Shown here piece after piece: positions 1-10,229 of a DNA stretch of 64,000 bases (the first letter of the stretch is position 1; every line of letters begins with the position of its first letter). The stretch comes from Piscicola geometra (lineage: Eukaryota; Annelida; Clitellata; Hirudinida; Piscicolidae): positions 2,965,843-3,029,842 of the forward strand of contig OX030968.1 of assembly GCA_943735955.1 (NCBI GenBank), read 5' to 3'. A program made the translations under genes and the position numbers. The notes below the pieces were generated by a model that worked only from the letters and a program-made list of their open reading frames with translations, was not told the origin of the DNA and did no database searches.

Positions 1-11
1 CATCATCATCG

Positions 12-42
<31 letters not shown>

Positions 43-82
43 TATCATCATCATAACCATCATCATCATCATCCTCAACACA
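1..82. repeat. (CAT)n microsatellite
   Basis: Nearly pure ATC/CAT trinucleotide repeat running from the left edge to the acceptor of the first visible ankyrin exon, so it is intronic. Confidence 0.85.
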
Positions 83-83
83 G

Positions 84-1152
84 GTGCTGTTGCAAGAGAA
101 AGCAGAAGTGAACGCTCAATCTAAATGTCATGATGTGAGTGGAGATGATGATGATGATAATGATAATGATGATACTGATGATAATGATAATGATGATAAT
201 GATAATGATGATAATGATAATGATGATAATGATAATGATGATAAGAATATTGAAAAGACCATTGTAACGAAGAAATAAATAATTTCACAATTTACTTTTA
301 AAAATTGTTTTATAACAAAAACCACAGGATGACTTCACGCCATTGTACATGGCAGCTCAAATAGGGGACCAGGAGGTGGTGAGTCTTCTGCTCGCGCACG
401 GAGCAGACCCCACCCTTGCAACTAAGGTGTCGCATCTATAAATGTATTTCATTAAAACACAAAGGCTTTTAATCATCTAAATCTATATATATATATATGG
501 TACATTACCATAAAACTCATTAAAAGTTTATAATTAAACAGTTTATTAAGGTTCACTACAAATAGGGTTGTTAAATGAAATACAATACAACGGCATAAAA
601 TACAACTGCGTAAAATAAAACTGCATAAAATACAACGGCATAAAATACAACTGCATAAAATACAACTGCAAAAAATACAACTTATCCCTGCCTTCAAAAC
701 ACAATCACCCTGCTTAGAACGGCTGCACTGCCAAGGACGTGGCTTTTCAGCAGGGTTTCACATGTTTGGCCCAACTACTGGAAGAGTGTGAAAAGAGATT
801 TGAAGGCCTCAAAACGCCCTCATCCACCACTCCCACCCACCACCCATCTACCCCAACGCAACATCACTCATCCCCTACCCATCTCCAATCCACCCCAACC
901 CATCACACAGCCACCCACAGCAATCATGCCCTTTCTTCTACCATCACATCCACTAGCATCTCAAACTTCCGTTCTTCTTCTCTTAGATCCGTCCACAGAA
1001 TGCCTTACAACCAAGTAGTCAATCGTATCCTCTACAAGAACCTCCCTCCCTCCATCTATCAATACGACGTAATCAGATCTCCTGGCAACTATCCCTCCCC
1101 CATCCGTCCTCCTTCTTCCCTTCTCTCTAGTCAAAACGTCCAGAAAGAATAG
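84..1152 (+). CDS. Ankyrin-repeat protein, C-terminal part (5' end outside window)
   Basis: Three exons join in phase 0: 84-134, 328-426 and 718-1152 (stop). The first gives the end of an ankyrin repeat (VLLQEKAEVNAQSK). The second gives a full repeat core (TPLYMAAQIGD then VVSLLLAHGADP). The third opens with the first helix of a last repeat (NGCTAKDVAFQQG) and then runs into a Pro/Ser/Thr/His-rich tail of about 120 residues. Acceptors are CACAG, CACAG and TTAG; donors are GTGAGT and GTGTCG. Intron 1 holds a GATGATAAT microsatellite (142-245) and intron 2 a 15-bp tandem repeat. Ankyrin repeats bind other proteins; no catalytic domain is visible, so the role is unknown. The start lies left of the window. 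Confidence 0.72.
593..682. repeat. 15-bp tandem repeat, 6 units
   Basis: Six head-to-tail copies of a 15-bp unit resembling GCATAAAATACAACT with one or two changes each, inside the last intron of the ankyrin gene. Confidence 0.7.
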
Positions 1153-1578
1153 ATTTCGGGGGTAATTGTGGTAGAATTACGAATGTGATGAATTGTTTTA
1201 GCGACCAATAATCAAGCAATTTCACTAGCAATGCTTTCTTAGTAATTAGCCATGAGCTAGGCAATTGATCTTCCAAACTTTTAAACTTTTCTATTAGTCA
1301 TTTCATCCAATTTCAACTTTTATGCTAAATAAATGGAATCTTTTGTGCAAATGTTTTGTTCTTTTTACATTCTTCCCATAGTGTGCAGGACTCGAATGTT
1401 TAAATAATAACAAAAGAAAGTAGTATAATACGATTTAAAAAAAATTCCGAAATATTTTGTTATCACGAAAATATTTTTTAATTTTGTAAAACCTTGAACT
1501 AGATAATTTAAATTACATAAGTTATTTGGTCTTGGCTACAAAATTAATTTATTTATCGTCGTTTACGGATAAAATAGT

Positions 1579-3373
1579 ATGGCTGTAATTGCAGGAGAAG
1601 AAGAAATTAAAACAGACGTTAAAAATCTTACAAAAAAGCAATTGAAGAAAAAACAAAAGAAGAAGAACAAAAAGCGTAACAATGACAAACAGACGAACAG
1701 CGACAATAAAGAGGCAAAATTAATTGAAGAAAAAGTAGAAATCGAGTATGTTCCTGAAAAGCTTGAAGAGTTTTCCAGAGATAATGCCTATTTCGAGTTC
1801 AATCAGGTCTTCCAGAGGTTCAAGGTGAGTGAAAGTGCAGTGGTGGAGGCTGCTGTGGAGGAGAGGAAGAAGGCAGATGCAGTGCCCATCAAGGCAAGGG
1901 CCTTTATTGAGGAAGACGAGGAGGCGGTTGAGGGAGACGAAGAGAAGCCCAAGATGTCGAAGAAGAAGTTCAAGAAGCTCAACAGACTGACTGTAGCCGA
2001 GTTGAAACAGTTGGTGGAACGTCCAGACGTGGTCGAGATGCATGACGTCACATCGCGTGATCCGAATCTCTTGATCCACCTCAAGGCGACCCGCAACACA
2101 GTTCCTGTGCCTCGGCACTGGTGCTTCAAGCGCAAGTACCTGCAAGGCAAACGAGGTATCGAGAAGGCACCCTTCAATCTACCTGAGTGCATCAAGTCTA
2201 CGGGCATCATGGAGATGAGGCAGGCGTTGGCCGAGAAGGAGGATGAGAAGAGCCTCAAGACCAAGATGCGCGAGAGAGTGCGTCCGAAGATGGGTAAGAT
2301 CGACATTGACTACCAGAAGCTGCATGACGCCTTTTTCAAGTGGCAGACAAAGCCATGGCTGTCAATCCACGGAGACATCTACTACGAGGGTCGAGAGTTT
2401 GAAGCCAGGTTGAAGGAGAAGAAGCCAGGGAACATTTCAGACGACCTCAAAGTGGCTCTGGGAATTCCCCTAAACTCTGAGAAACACCCCGTCCCATGGT
2501 TGATTGCCATGCAGCGATATGGCCCCCCTCCTTCGTATCCCAACCTCAAAATCCCAGGTCTGAACGCACCAATCCCTGAGGGGGCGTCATTCGGTTACCA
2601 CGCGGGAGGTTGGGGTAAGCCACCGGTCGATGAGATGGGCAAGCCCTTATACGGAGATGTCTTCGGTCCCATGGTACCCGAGTCAGAAGTCCTGCCCGTG
2701 GTCGATGACGTGGAAAAGGGATACTGGGGAGAGATGGAAGAGGATGAAGATGAAGAAGAAGAGGAGGAGGAGGCTGATAAAGAACCCGACGCACTTGGCT
2801 TAGTAACACCATGCCATGATGGAGCAGCAACGCCCAGTGGAACAACCTCTGTGATGACGTTCGGTGCTGAAACTCCCGAAAGTCTTGAGTTGAGGAAGAA
2901 GCGCATTGAAGACCCCATGGAGGCCGGAGGGGAAACTCCTGATCTGTACACTGTTCTGCCAGAGAGGAAGGTCGGAGTGGGAGGGGCGTTTGTCGGATCG
3001 ACTCATGTGTATGAGATGCCAAAGAAGGGAGAAGGGGTCGAAGTGGCCCTGGAACCGGAGGAACTGGAGTTGGATCTTGCTACCATGAAGGTTTTTGTTG
3101 TTAATAATACTAGCAATAATATAATAATAATAATAATAAATAAATAATACCACCAACAACAAGCCAATACAACCCACACCACCCAACCTGCAGGCGAAGT
3201 ACAATCAGACAGTGTTGCAGCAGGGAGCTGGAGCCAGAGAGGACCTGAGTGACCTGGTGGCCGAAAACAACGCCAAACAACAACGTAAGCGTAAGAGACA
3301 AGCCAACAACAACAACAACAGCAGCAACAACCAGGAAGGAAAAACCAAGAAAAGCAAAGGATTCAAGTTTTAA
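1579..3373 (+). CDS. SF3B2: Splicing factor 3B subunit 2 (SAP145)
   Basis: Two exons: 1579-3090 (504 codons, phase 0) and 3194-3373 (59 codons plus stop), intron 102 bp. SF3B2 is part of the U2 snRNP SF3b complex in the nucleus and helps anchor U2 at the branch site. The N-terminus is Lys-rich (residues 14-35). A DUF382-type core follows at about 140-300 (RPDVVEMHDVTSRDP, WCFKRKYLQGKRGIEKAPF, KPWLSIHGDIYYEGREFE), then the proline-rich PSP domain at about 310-370 (PPPSYPNLKIPGLNAPIPEG, FGYHAGGWGKPP), an acidic stretch, and the typical C-terminus ending KSKGFKF. The total of 563 aa is short: vertebrate SF3B2 is nearly 900 aa and carries an N-terminal SAP domain and proline-rich region not seen here. 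No intron or extra exon upstream was recognised, so the start may be genuine or an upstream exon may be missed. Confidence 0.95.
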
Positions 3374-4600
3374 TGGAGACGTATTGGGTGTGGGATGTGG
3401 GAGGAGATGTGCGCGAATGAGTTCTGTTTTTGGGGTTTTTGGTTTTGCATGCTGTGGCGGAGTTTAGTGGTGATGGAGTTTGACAACTGTTTAATTGCCG
3501 AACTAATAACTAATTGAACGTCCCTGTTTTGAAATGTTCTCGAAAAGGACTGATCCATAGCAATTCAAAGTTTAAATGGAACAAATTAAACATTAAACGT
3601 CTGTATTCAAGCGAATTTTAAGAAATATTATTTTATAAATCAAAAATCTTTTCATTTGCGTGAAATCTTGAGCACGCTTTAACATTCTGTTCATCCAGTC
3701 AACTGATGACTCTTGATTCAAATTGGGGATATTCATGCAATTGCACTAAAAATTCTCAAACCAATTACGAATAATTATTTCAATTATAATTGAAATAATT
3801 CTTAATTATTGGGTCAATTAAAAATGCAAGTATTTTAAAGTACAACATTATGAGTAAAATAAATATAAAAAGATAATTATATTTATCATATTTTAATAAA
3901 ATTATAGTATATAATATTGAAATATTAATACCACAAGCGCTGCTATAAAACACTTAAAAACTTAAGCTTATAATAATAGGCGTGAAATAATAAAATCTTC
4001 GGACATCCATAATTTTAGGACATCATCATTAAAAGAAAATTGCTCTTTTTATTTGAGAAAAGAATGACTACAGTCATCTATGGCAACTATTAATTTTTGC
4101 TGCAACAATGCTTATATTTTCAGACATTTAAAAAATGATCATTTAAATTATTTTGGCATTTTAGGGTAATAGAAATGACTCAGATGAAAGTTAAAAGTAC
4201 CCATACAAAATAACCCTCAATATAAAATTTGGTTTAATTATTTGTGTTTTTAATTTACATATATATATATATATTTATATTTAAATTAATGTATTTAAAA
4301 AGCTCATGTGCATAAGAGATGCAAAAGATCCTGTTGGTTTCTGTTTTGATATTCTAACATACAGATTCTTCATCATGGTTTGATTAAACAATTTTATTTA
4401 TCTTTTCGTTATTTTTTTCTTTTTAACTTTTACTTAATTACCTATTTTATTTATATATAAAAAATTCTAAAAAATTTAAACAACTATTTTCTTCTATCAC
4501 TTTCCAAAAAAACAAAAAACTCCCACAATTCAAACAACTTTTTTTTTTTTTCAACCTTCACTCTTCTTTAAGAGTTTTGTAATCTTCAATCTCCCTGTAG
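3374..4600. other. AT-rich intergenic region
   Basis: No exon-like sequence recognised on either strand. The region is strongly AT-rich with poly-A/T runs and a short TA repeat near 4258-4274. It presumably holds the SF3B2 3' UTR and the Ly6 promoter. Confidence 0.6.
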
Positions 4601-5476
4601 ATGAAACCATCAAGAACCATTATGGGCGCAGTCTTGGTGCTGCTAGCGATGTTCTGTGCGGCAGACGCCTTGAAGTGTTACAAGTGTACATTCTGTGGTA
4701 AAAAGAAGCCAACCGCAACGGAAGTGTGCCCGAACGGTAATTATGCCTGCTATAAAGCTACTGGCAAAGTCGGCCTTTTAGGTAAGTTAATTTTTTTTAA
4801 AAATTTTCTTTTCTTTTTAAATTCATTTTTGAAAATTGAAAGCGATTTTTTAAATTGCAAAATCTAATTCAAAAAAAAATTTAATCGATCAAGCCATTAT
4901 TATTGTTATTTAATCTATAAAAATTAAATTAAGGATAAATCTTGTCTCTAATCTTTATTTTATGATACAATACAATACAACGACGAATATTTTTAAAGTG
5001 GCGTAAACCCGGGTGAGCTTCACACCACAACCACCCCACAGGTCTGTCTAACGTAATGAGGGGTTGCATGCCGTCTGAAGACGAGGAGTCGTGTGGAGCC
5101 CTCGAACTTGCCAACTATTTGGGAGTAAAGTTCGAAGGGTGCCAATGCAACAGTAAGAAGTTGTGGTTGTTGCTTTTTTTTGTGGTTTTTTTGTCGCTTT
5201 TGAAATTGTTGTTACACAAATTTTATAAGACTTTTATTTATGTTACTGAGACTGTTTTAAATGTCGCTGTTCTTGCTTTGTTCATGATTTGAATGTTGTT
5301 GCCCGCTTTACCAGCAATATTCTATTTTCATAAGAATAAAAATATTTTTTAGTTTCCCAAATAAAAACCAATTCACCTTCACCACAGCTAATCTGTGCAA
5401 CCACAGTGCCACCACTTCAGCTTCTGTAGCTGTTCTGGTAGCTGCAGTCATGGCTGCATTTTTCATGGGATTCTGA
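4601..5476 (+). CDS. GPI-anchored Ly6/uPAR (three-finger) protein
   Basis: Three exons 4601-4781, 5042-5152 and 5388-5476, all phase-1 junctions, give 126 aa. A signal peptide covers about residues 1-24 (MGAVLVLLAMFCAADA then LKCYKC). The mature part is Cys-rich in the Ly6 pattern: CYKCTFCG near the start, YACYKATG, a middle Cys pair in exon 2, and the diagnostic C-terminal CQCNTNLCN formed across the last splice junction. A hydrophobic tail (VAVLVAAVMAAFFMGF) ends the protein and fits a GPI-attachment signal. Members of this fold act outside the cell as receptor modulators or in septate junctions; which applies here cannot be told. An AATAAA lies at 5552-5557. The long readable run past the exon 2 donor (5153 on) is intronic. 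Confidence 0.88.
4960..5016 (-). mobile_element. SINE 3'-end relic (tentative)
   Basis: Read on the minus strand this has a C-GGGTTTACGCCACTTTA block like the 3' end of the tRNA-derived SINE at 22124-22313 (CGGGTTATACGCCACTATA), followed by an ATTGT-rich tail. It sits in intron 1 of the Ly6 gene. Short match, so tentative. Confidence 0.4.
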
Positions 5477-5551
5477 GAGGGAAGCGAATGGTAGAAAAGT
5501 GCCTTGTATCCCACTTGAAAAACTCCCTTTTAAAACATGCATAAATTAATC

Positions 5552-5557
5552 AATAAA
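5552..5557 (+). terminator. Poly(A) signal of the Ly6 gene
   Basis: AATAAA 75 bp after the Ly6 stop codon. Confidence 0.5.
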
Positions 5558-5638
5558 ATAAATTTATAATGCGATTTTTAATAAATTAAAAGCGATACAT
5601 GCTTCAAAGGCTTCTAGTTTTTTGACGCCTTACGCCAT

Positions 5639-5835
<197 letters not shown>

Positions 5836-5836
<1 letters not shown>

Positions 5837-6600
5837 TAGATTTCTATAGCGCTCTTTCTTCAAATTCAAGAGCGCTCGTAAATGAATTTGTTAAACAGAT
5901 ATGTCTTCAGATCCTTACGAAAAGTAAATAATGATTTAGAAGTAGTTAAATGAGGGGGTAATGAGTTCCAAATATATGGACCTGCATAATGGAAAGAACG
6001 TTTAGCAAAAGAGTTATTAATGGAAGGGATGAAATAATTATTTTGAGTGGATGATCTTAAATTATTTCTATGAGGGTGAGTTATTAATGATTTGAGGTAT
6101 ATTGGGGATACTGGAGAGTTTTTTAATTTAAACATAAAAACACAGATTTTAAATATAATCCTAAATTTGATGGGGAGCCAATGTAATAAGATGAGAGAGG
6201 GTGTAATGTGGTGATAAATAGGAGTACGGCTAACGACTCTAGCTGCATAATTAAATACTTTATTTAATGGTTTTAAAGTAGATTCAGGTAAATTATAATA
6301 GAGTGAGTTACAATAGTCAATTCGAGATAAAACAAGTGCAGAGACTAACATCTTTAAAGAAGGGTCGTCTAAGTAAGGTAATAATTGTCTGATACGTCTG
6401 AGATGAAAATAGCAAGATTTAGTGACTGATAGAATTTGATTTGATAAGGTTAATTTTGAGTCGAAAATAAATCCTAAGCTACGAATATGATTAGATGGAA
6501 CAATAGTATGAGTGGAAAAATTACATGAACCATTAATTAGTTTACCCTTTTTATCAAAAAATATAAGTTCAAACTTTAGTGGATTCAATTTTATCAATTA
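5836..6600 (-). mobile_element. LINE (non-LTR retrotransposon) 3' end, truncated
   Basis: The open frame 5866-6597 on the minus strand (243 codons) is the C-terminal end of a non-LTR reverse transcriptase of the CR1/jockey type. Visible blocks are LGFIFDSKLTLSNQI, SALVLSRIDYCNSLYYNLPE, RVVSRTPIYHHITPSL, LHWLPIKFRIIFKI and YIWNSLPPHL. The catalytic FADD-box region and the endonuclease are missing, so this is a 5'-truncated dead copy. After the stop the element ends with GAGCGCTATAGAAATC, like the GCGCTATA-type 3' ends common in such LINEs, and then the ATTG array. The frame is nearly intact, which suggests a fairly recent insertion. Confidence 0.85.
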
Positions 6601-6800
6601 ACGAATCGTGTGAGAGACATGGTGAACAAAATTGAATTAATTGTTCTCAAGACGAATTTAATGATTAGTCCAATGGAAGTACTGGCGAATGTCTTTAATT
6701 ATCGGTTTCACGATAATTGTAGTTCTATAAGATAAATAAATTGTAAAGTTAAATATTAAAACTTATAGAGGTCAAAAGATATGCGTGGATTTTTAACTCC

Positions 6801-8427
6801 CTAAACTTTAAACTCATAACTGAAAGAAATCGCCTCACAAACGACGCATACAGTGACGTTACAATTCATATCATGAATCGTCACGTCGTTATACATGCCT
6901 AGGCAACTTTCACTCGCTTGATAGAAGTTCGGTTGGTTACGACCCCAAAAGTTTGCCTTGATGCTCGACATAACTCCAGGGTAAGGCATCCAGTAGAAGG
7001 GCGACGCGTAAGAATGGTCTATGCGTTGTCCCGCGGTCCAGTATACGTTGAAACCTGGAACGACTAGATAGCAAGTTGTGTTCACCCAGGCTGTGATGTG
7101 GTAGGGAAGTGGAGTGAGTGGGTGGGTGGATTCAAGAAAAGTCTAATAAAAATGGGCATAATTGAAAAACGTCTAATAAAAAGTATTGTTCAAAAATGTA
7201 GAAAAATTTTAATTTCCTTGAAAAAAAACTTGTTCTACGAAGAAAAAACGATTTTGGTTGTCAAAAATCACACAGACACGATTAATAAAAAGAGAAAAAG
7301 TAATACCTTTCATAGTCCAAAAATAATTAATCGCTTTCAGAACAAAATAAATGTTTATATATAATCAAAAAAACAACAAACAATTTTTTACTTTTACTAG
7401 TTTAACGTTACGAAAACTTAAAAGACATTCATGAGGTATGAAAAAGACCAGCTTCGATGGCTCGTTTCCTGAAGACGTTGAAGACTTCCCTCTTCAGCAA
7501 GTCGTCCATGATGATCGGAGAGGAGTTCAGGTTGTTGCACTTGTCTCTGGCGTCTGACCACGAAAAAGACTCTGTGATGAATTGGTGTTGGTGTTGGTGT
7601 TGGTGGTGTTGTTAGTTTGGAGGTGTGTGTTGTAGTTGTAGTGGTTTGTTTTATTGAAATTGTTCAGAATGTTTATTGGTGAATGGGCGGGTTAAAGAGT
7701 AATGAATGATGAATGAAGTGAAGGGATAAATAAATAAGAAGAAAGTACACTGAATGTAAGTGAGTGAGATTGGGTGGTTCATCAAAATGCGAGTTCCACA
7801 AAATTAAAACTAACTATTGAGAAGTCGCCAGCAAGTGTTCACAACTGGGATGTACGAGAAATCTTTTTCACACACGCCCTCTGGCGGTGGAAAAGTTTTA
7901 GCGACCTTAAAGGACTCATGCCTTCGAAAATTGAAGTTGAAAACGTCACTTTGCATGACTTAAATGCTTTGAAGCTTTTGAAAAGGAGGCATATTCGAAC
8001 TTAATTAAAATACTACAGCGCTTTATGTTTTATGGTTTTTTTTCTAAATTTGTAATTTCCTTTTTCAAATATTTATTTTAATTTGATTGCATGGTTATAG
8101 ACTGACCGGCGTTGAGTTCATATGCGAAGTAGGATGGAGGCATGGTGTGGGGGGGAGCAACGAAGGAGGACGGAGAACGTCTGAGGAAGACGGAACACGA
8201 CTTGGTGAGAGAGTTGTAGTTGAAACGGACACAGTAAGGGGGTCCCTCTTCTGGAGACACTGACTTGCGCACATGATACTGCTCCGGAAGGTGGAGAAGG
8301 AGTGGGCAACAGTGGTGTTCTCATCGTACGCACATTTCTTGAAATATGCCAATAGATTGTTCTGAGAGAGGCAGGAGATGAGATTGGTGCAGATGATTGT
8401 TAGTAAAGCGCCTCTAAGCACCTTCAT
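6801..8427 (-). CDS. Secreted C-type lectin with N-terminal PAN-like module (frame broken in exon 1)
   Basis: Minus-strand exons 8427-8107, 7571-7449 and 7090-6801, both introns phase 1. Exon 1 begins with a signal peptide (MKVLRGALLTIICTNLISCL) and a PAN/apple-like Cys pattern: CASQCLQKRD in one frame and YCVRFNYNSLTKSCSVF in another. The switch falls in a run of five C on the coding strand (about 8241-8245). One extra C would give an open frame of 244 aa. Exons 2 and 3 encode a C-type lectin domain: SFSWSDARDKCNNLNSS, then FNVYWTAGQR, WGRNQPNFYQASESCLGMYN, NCNVTVCVVCE. The QPN triplet sits where lectins carry QPD or EPN, so sugar binding is possible. Exon 2 uses a weak donor (GTCTTT) chosen because it alone keeps phase. 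The break may be an assembly or sequencing error or a true null allele. Confidence 0.75.
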
Positions 8428-8553
8428 GTTTCTTTCTTTGAGTCGAAAACGCTTCGCTTTGGGTATTAAAAGGCCAGAAAAATATTCTCATAATATATAT
8501 ATATATACATATATATATAACAAAAGAAGTAATAAATCCTATTTATATATAGA

Positions 8554-9600
8554 GGAGACTGGGGCAACATGACCTGGTTAACGATTTATGTCGTTTTGTT
8601 TTTTTTATTTTTAAAGATAACAAACTTTTTTTTCATGAACTGTTAGAGCATTCGTTTTTGCAATAAATATATCAACATTTAATTTTGAAAATGAATGTAA
8701 ATAAGGAATATTTTTATTTATCTACAACCCTACTCAATTTTCATCTTGCCCCGCAGCAAGATGACACACTGGAAAAAGTAAATTTTAATCTTCTGAATAT
8801 TTTACATCGTTAAATAAATCCTAACAATGTTCTTAAATTTTGAAAATAACAAATAAAATAAAATAAGTTGTAATATCAGAAAAATAGGATGAAATCTAGT
8901 CATTCGTAATTATCTATAATTTACTGCATTAATTCTTTGCGGTAATTTCTCTATTTATAATAATTAACCTATAATTAAACAGCACGAAAGCTCCAGTATC
9001 ATAATCATATTTATTCTTGACAATTATGAAAAACGAGTCGAGATGACAAGCATGTCATCTTGCCCCGAACTGCCTGGTTACAAATTTTAGTTTTTATTGC
9101 CATGAATGAAGTCAACTAGTTGACAACTATTAATGTGAATAGGTAGTATCATAAATAAACTATAAATACATATTTTTTTCAAACGAAATATGTCACCTAT
9201 TTCTGCAGCAGAGCTTGTTTAAACGTGCCTACCAGTGTTTTTTTCGTTTCATAAAATAATTATAGTTTTTATTTCACTTTTATTTTGGAATTAATTATCG
9301 TTTTTATTTTCGTTTTCGTTTTGAAAATAATTTTAGTTTTTATTTTCGTTTTCGTGGAACGATTATTCAGAATTGTCGTTTTCGTTTTCGTTACGAAAAT
9401 AACACTGGTGCATACAAGTTATAACGTGACCCACGGTAAACAATCCAAGCTTCACAACTTAAACAAAAAATAGAGATTTCAGGGTTTGCATATTATTATT
9501 TAACGAAAGAAGGTAGGAGAGCCAGTAGTGTTCGTTTCATGCTCGTAACTATTGAAAAACTGACAATATGAGACATTCGTCATCTTGACCCGGTCTCTCC
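8554..9600. mobile_element. Inverted-repeat DNA element (non-autonomous)
   Basis: The left end GGAGACTGGGGCAACATGAC is matched, with a few changes, by the inverted right end (reverse complement GGAGAGACCGGGTCAAGATGAC). The same GTCATCTTGCCCC motif recurs inside at 8741-8766, as a palindrome with GCAAGATGAC, and at 9054-9066. No coding frame is seen. The target duplication is not clear because both flanks are TA-rich. A hAT-type MITE (9233-9407) is nested in it. The superfamily cannot be assigned. Confidence 0.55.
9233..9407. mobile_element. hAT-type MITE, short copy
   Basis: A 175-bp element starting CAGTGTTTTTTCGTTTC and ending ACGAAAATAACACTG, so the ends are inverted repeats of the CAGTG class. 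The flanks GTGCCTAC (9225-9232) and GTGCATAC (9408-9415) are an 8-bp target duplication with one mismatch. The interior is made of TTTTCGTTTT-type short repeats. It is the same family as 56461-57184. Confidence 0.75.
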
Positions 9601-10229
9601 TACATATATTTATGAACTTAAAAATGATTTAGTATTTCTTTTGATCGCATTAAAACCTTTTAAAGTCAATTGCATGTATCTAATCTTTTTTTTATATATC
9701 CGTGGGTTACCTAGAAATTCAAGCAATCCACATTGATTTAACATAAATAAAACCGCGTTCTTTCTTTGCACCATTTAAAATTTTTTTTAGAAATCAATAG
9801 AACTATTTAATCTTTACAAAAAATGACAAAACGTTTTCTAAAGGGCCTTATGCTACATGGGAGCTCATTTTTTTGTTAATTCGTTAAACTGCTTATTCAA
9901 ATTTTCTTCGGTTATGTTCTTTTCTAGATGTTTTGTTAAAATTCATCCCGTGCAACCGGTCGTTTATTGTTAAAATTTTTATAGCTAATCATGTTTATTG
10001 TTAAAATTTTTATAGCTAATCATGTTTATTGTTAAAATTTTTATAGCTAATCATGTTTATATTTAAGAATTTTATTAAGTATTTATTCTTTTTTTAATAG
10101 TTTTATTATTGTTTTTATTTCCCACCTAAAAAAATAAACGATTTTATCAATTTTTTTTCCATTTCAACAAAAAATCACATCTTAAATCCTACCATCGGTA
10201 AATCAATCACAACACCATCCTATCTCCCT
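9601..10229. other. AT-rich intergenic region with a 31-bp triplet repeat
   Basis: No gene seen. A 31-bp unit (GTTTATTGTTAAAATTTTT then ATAGCTAATCAT) is repeated three times at about 9962-10056. The right end should contain the TRNT1 3' UTR. Confidence 0.6.

Noticed and set aside
1720..3022. Several minus-strand frames of 118-167 codons
   Set aside because: Shadows of the SF3B2 coding exon on the opposite strand.
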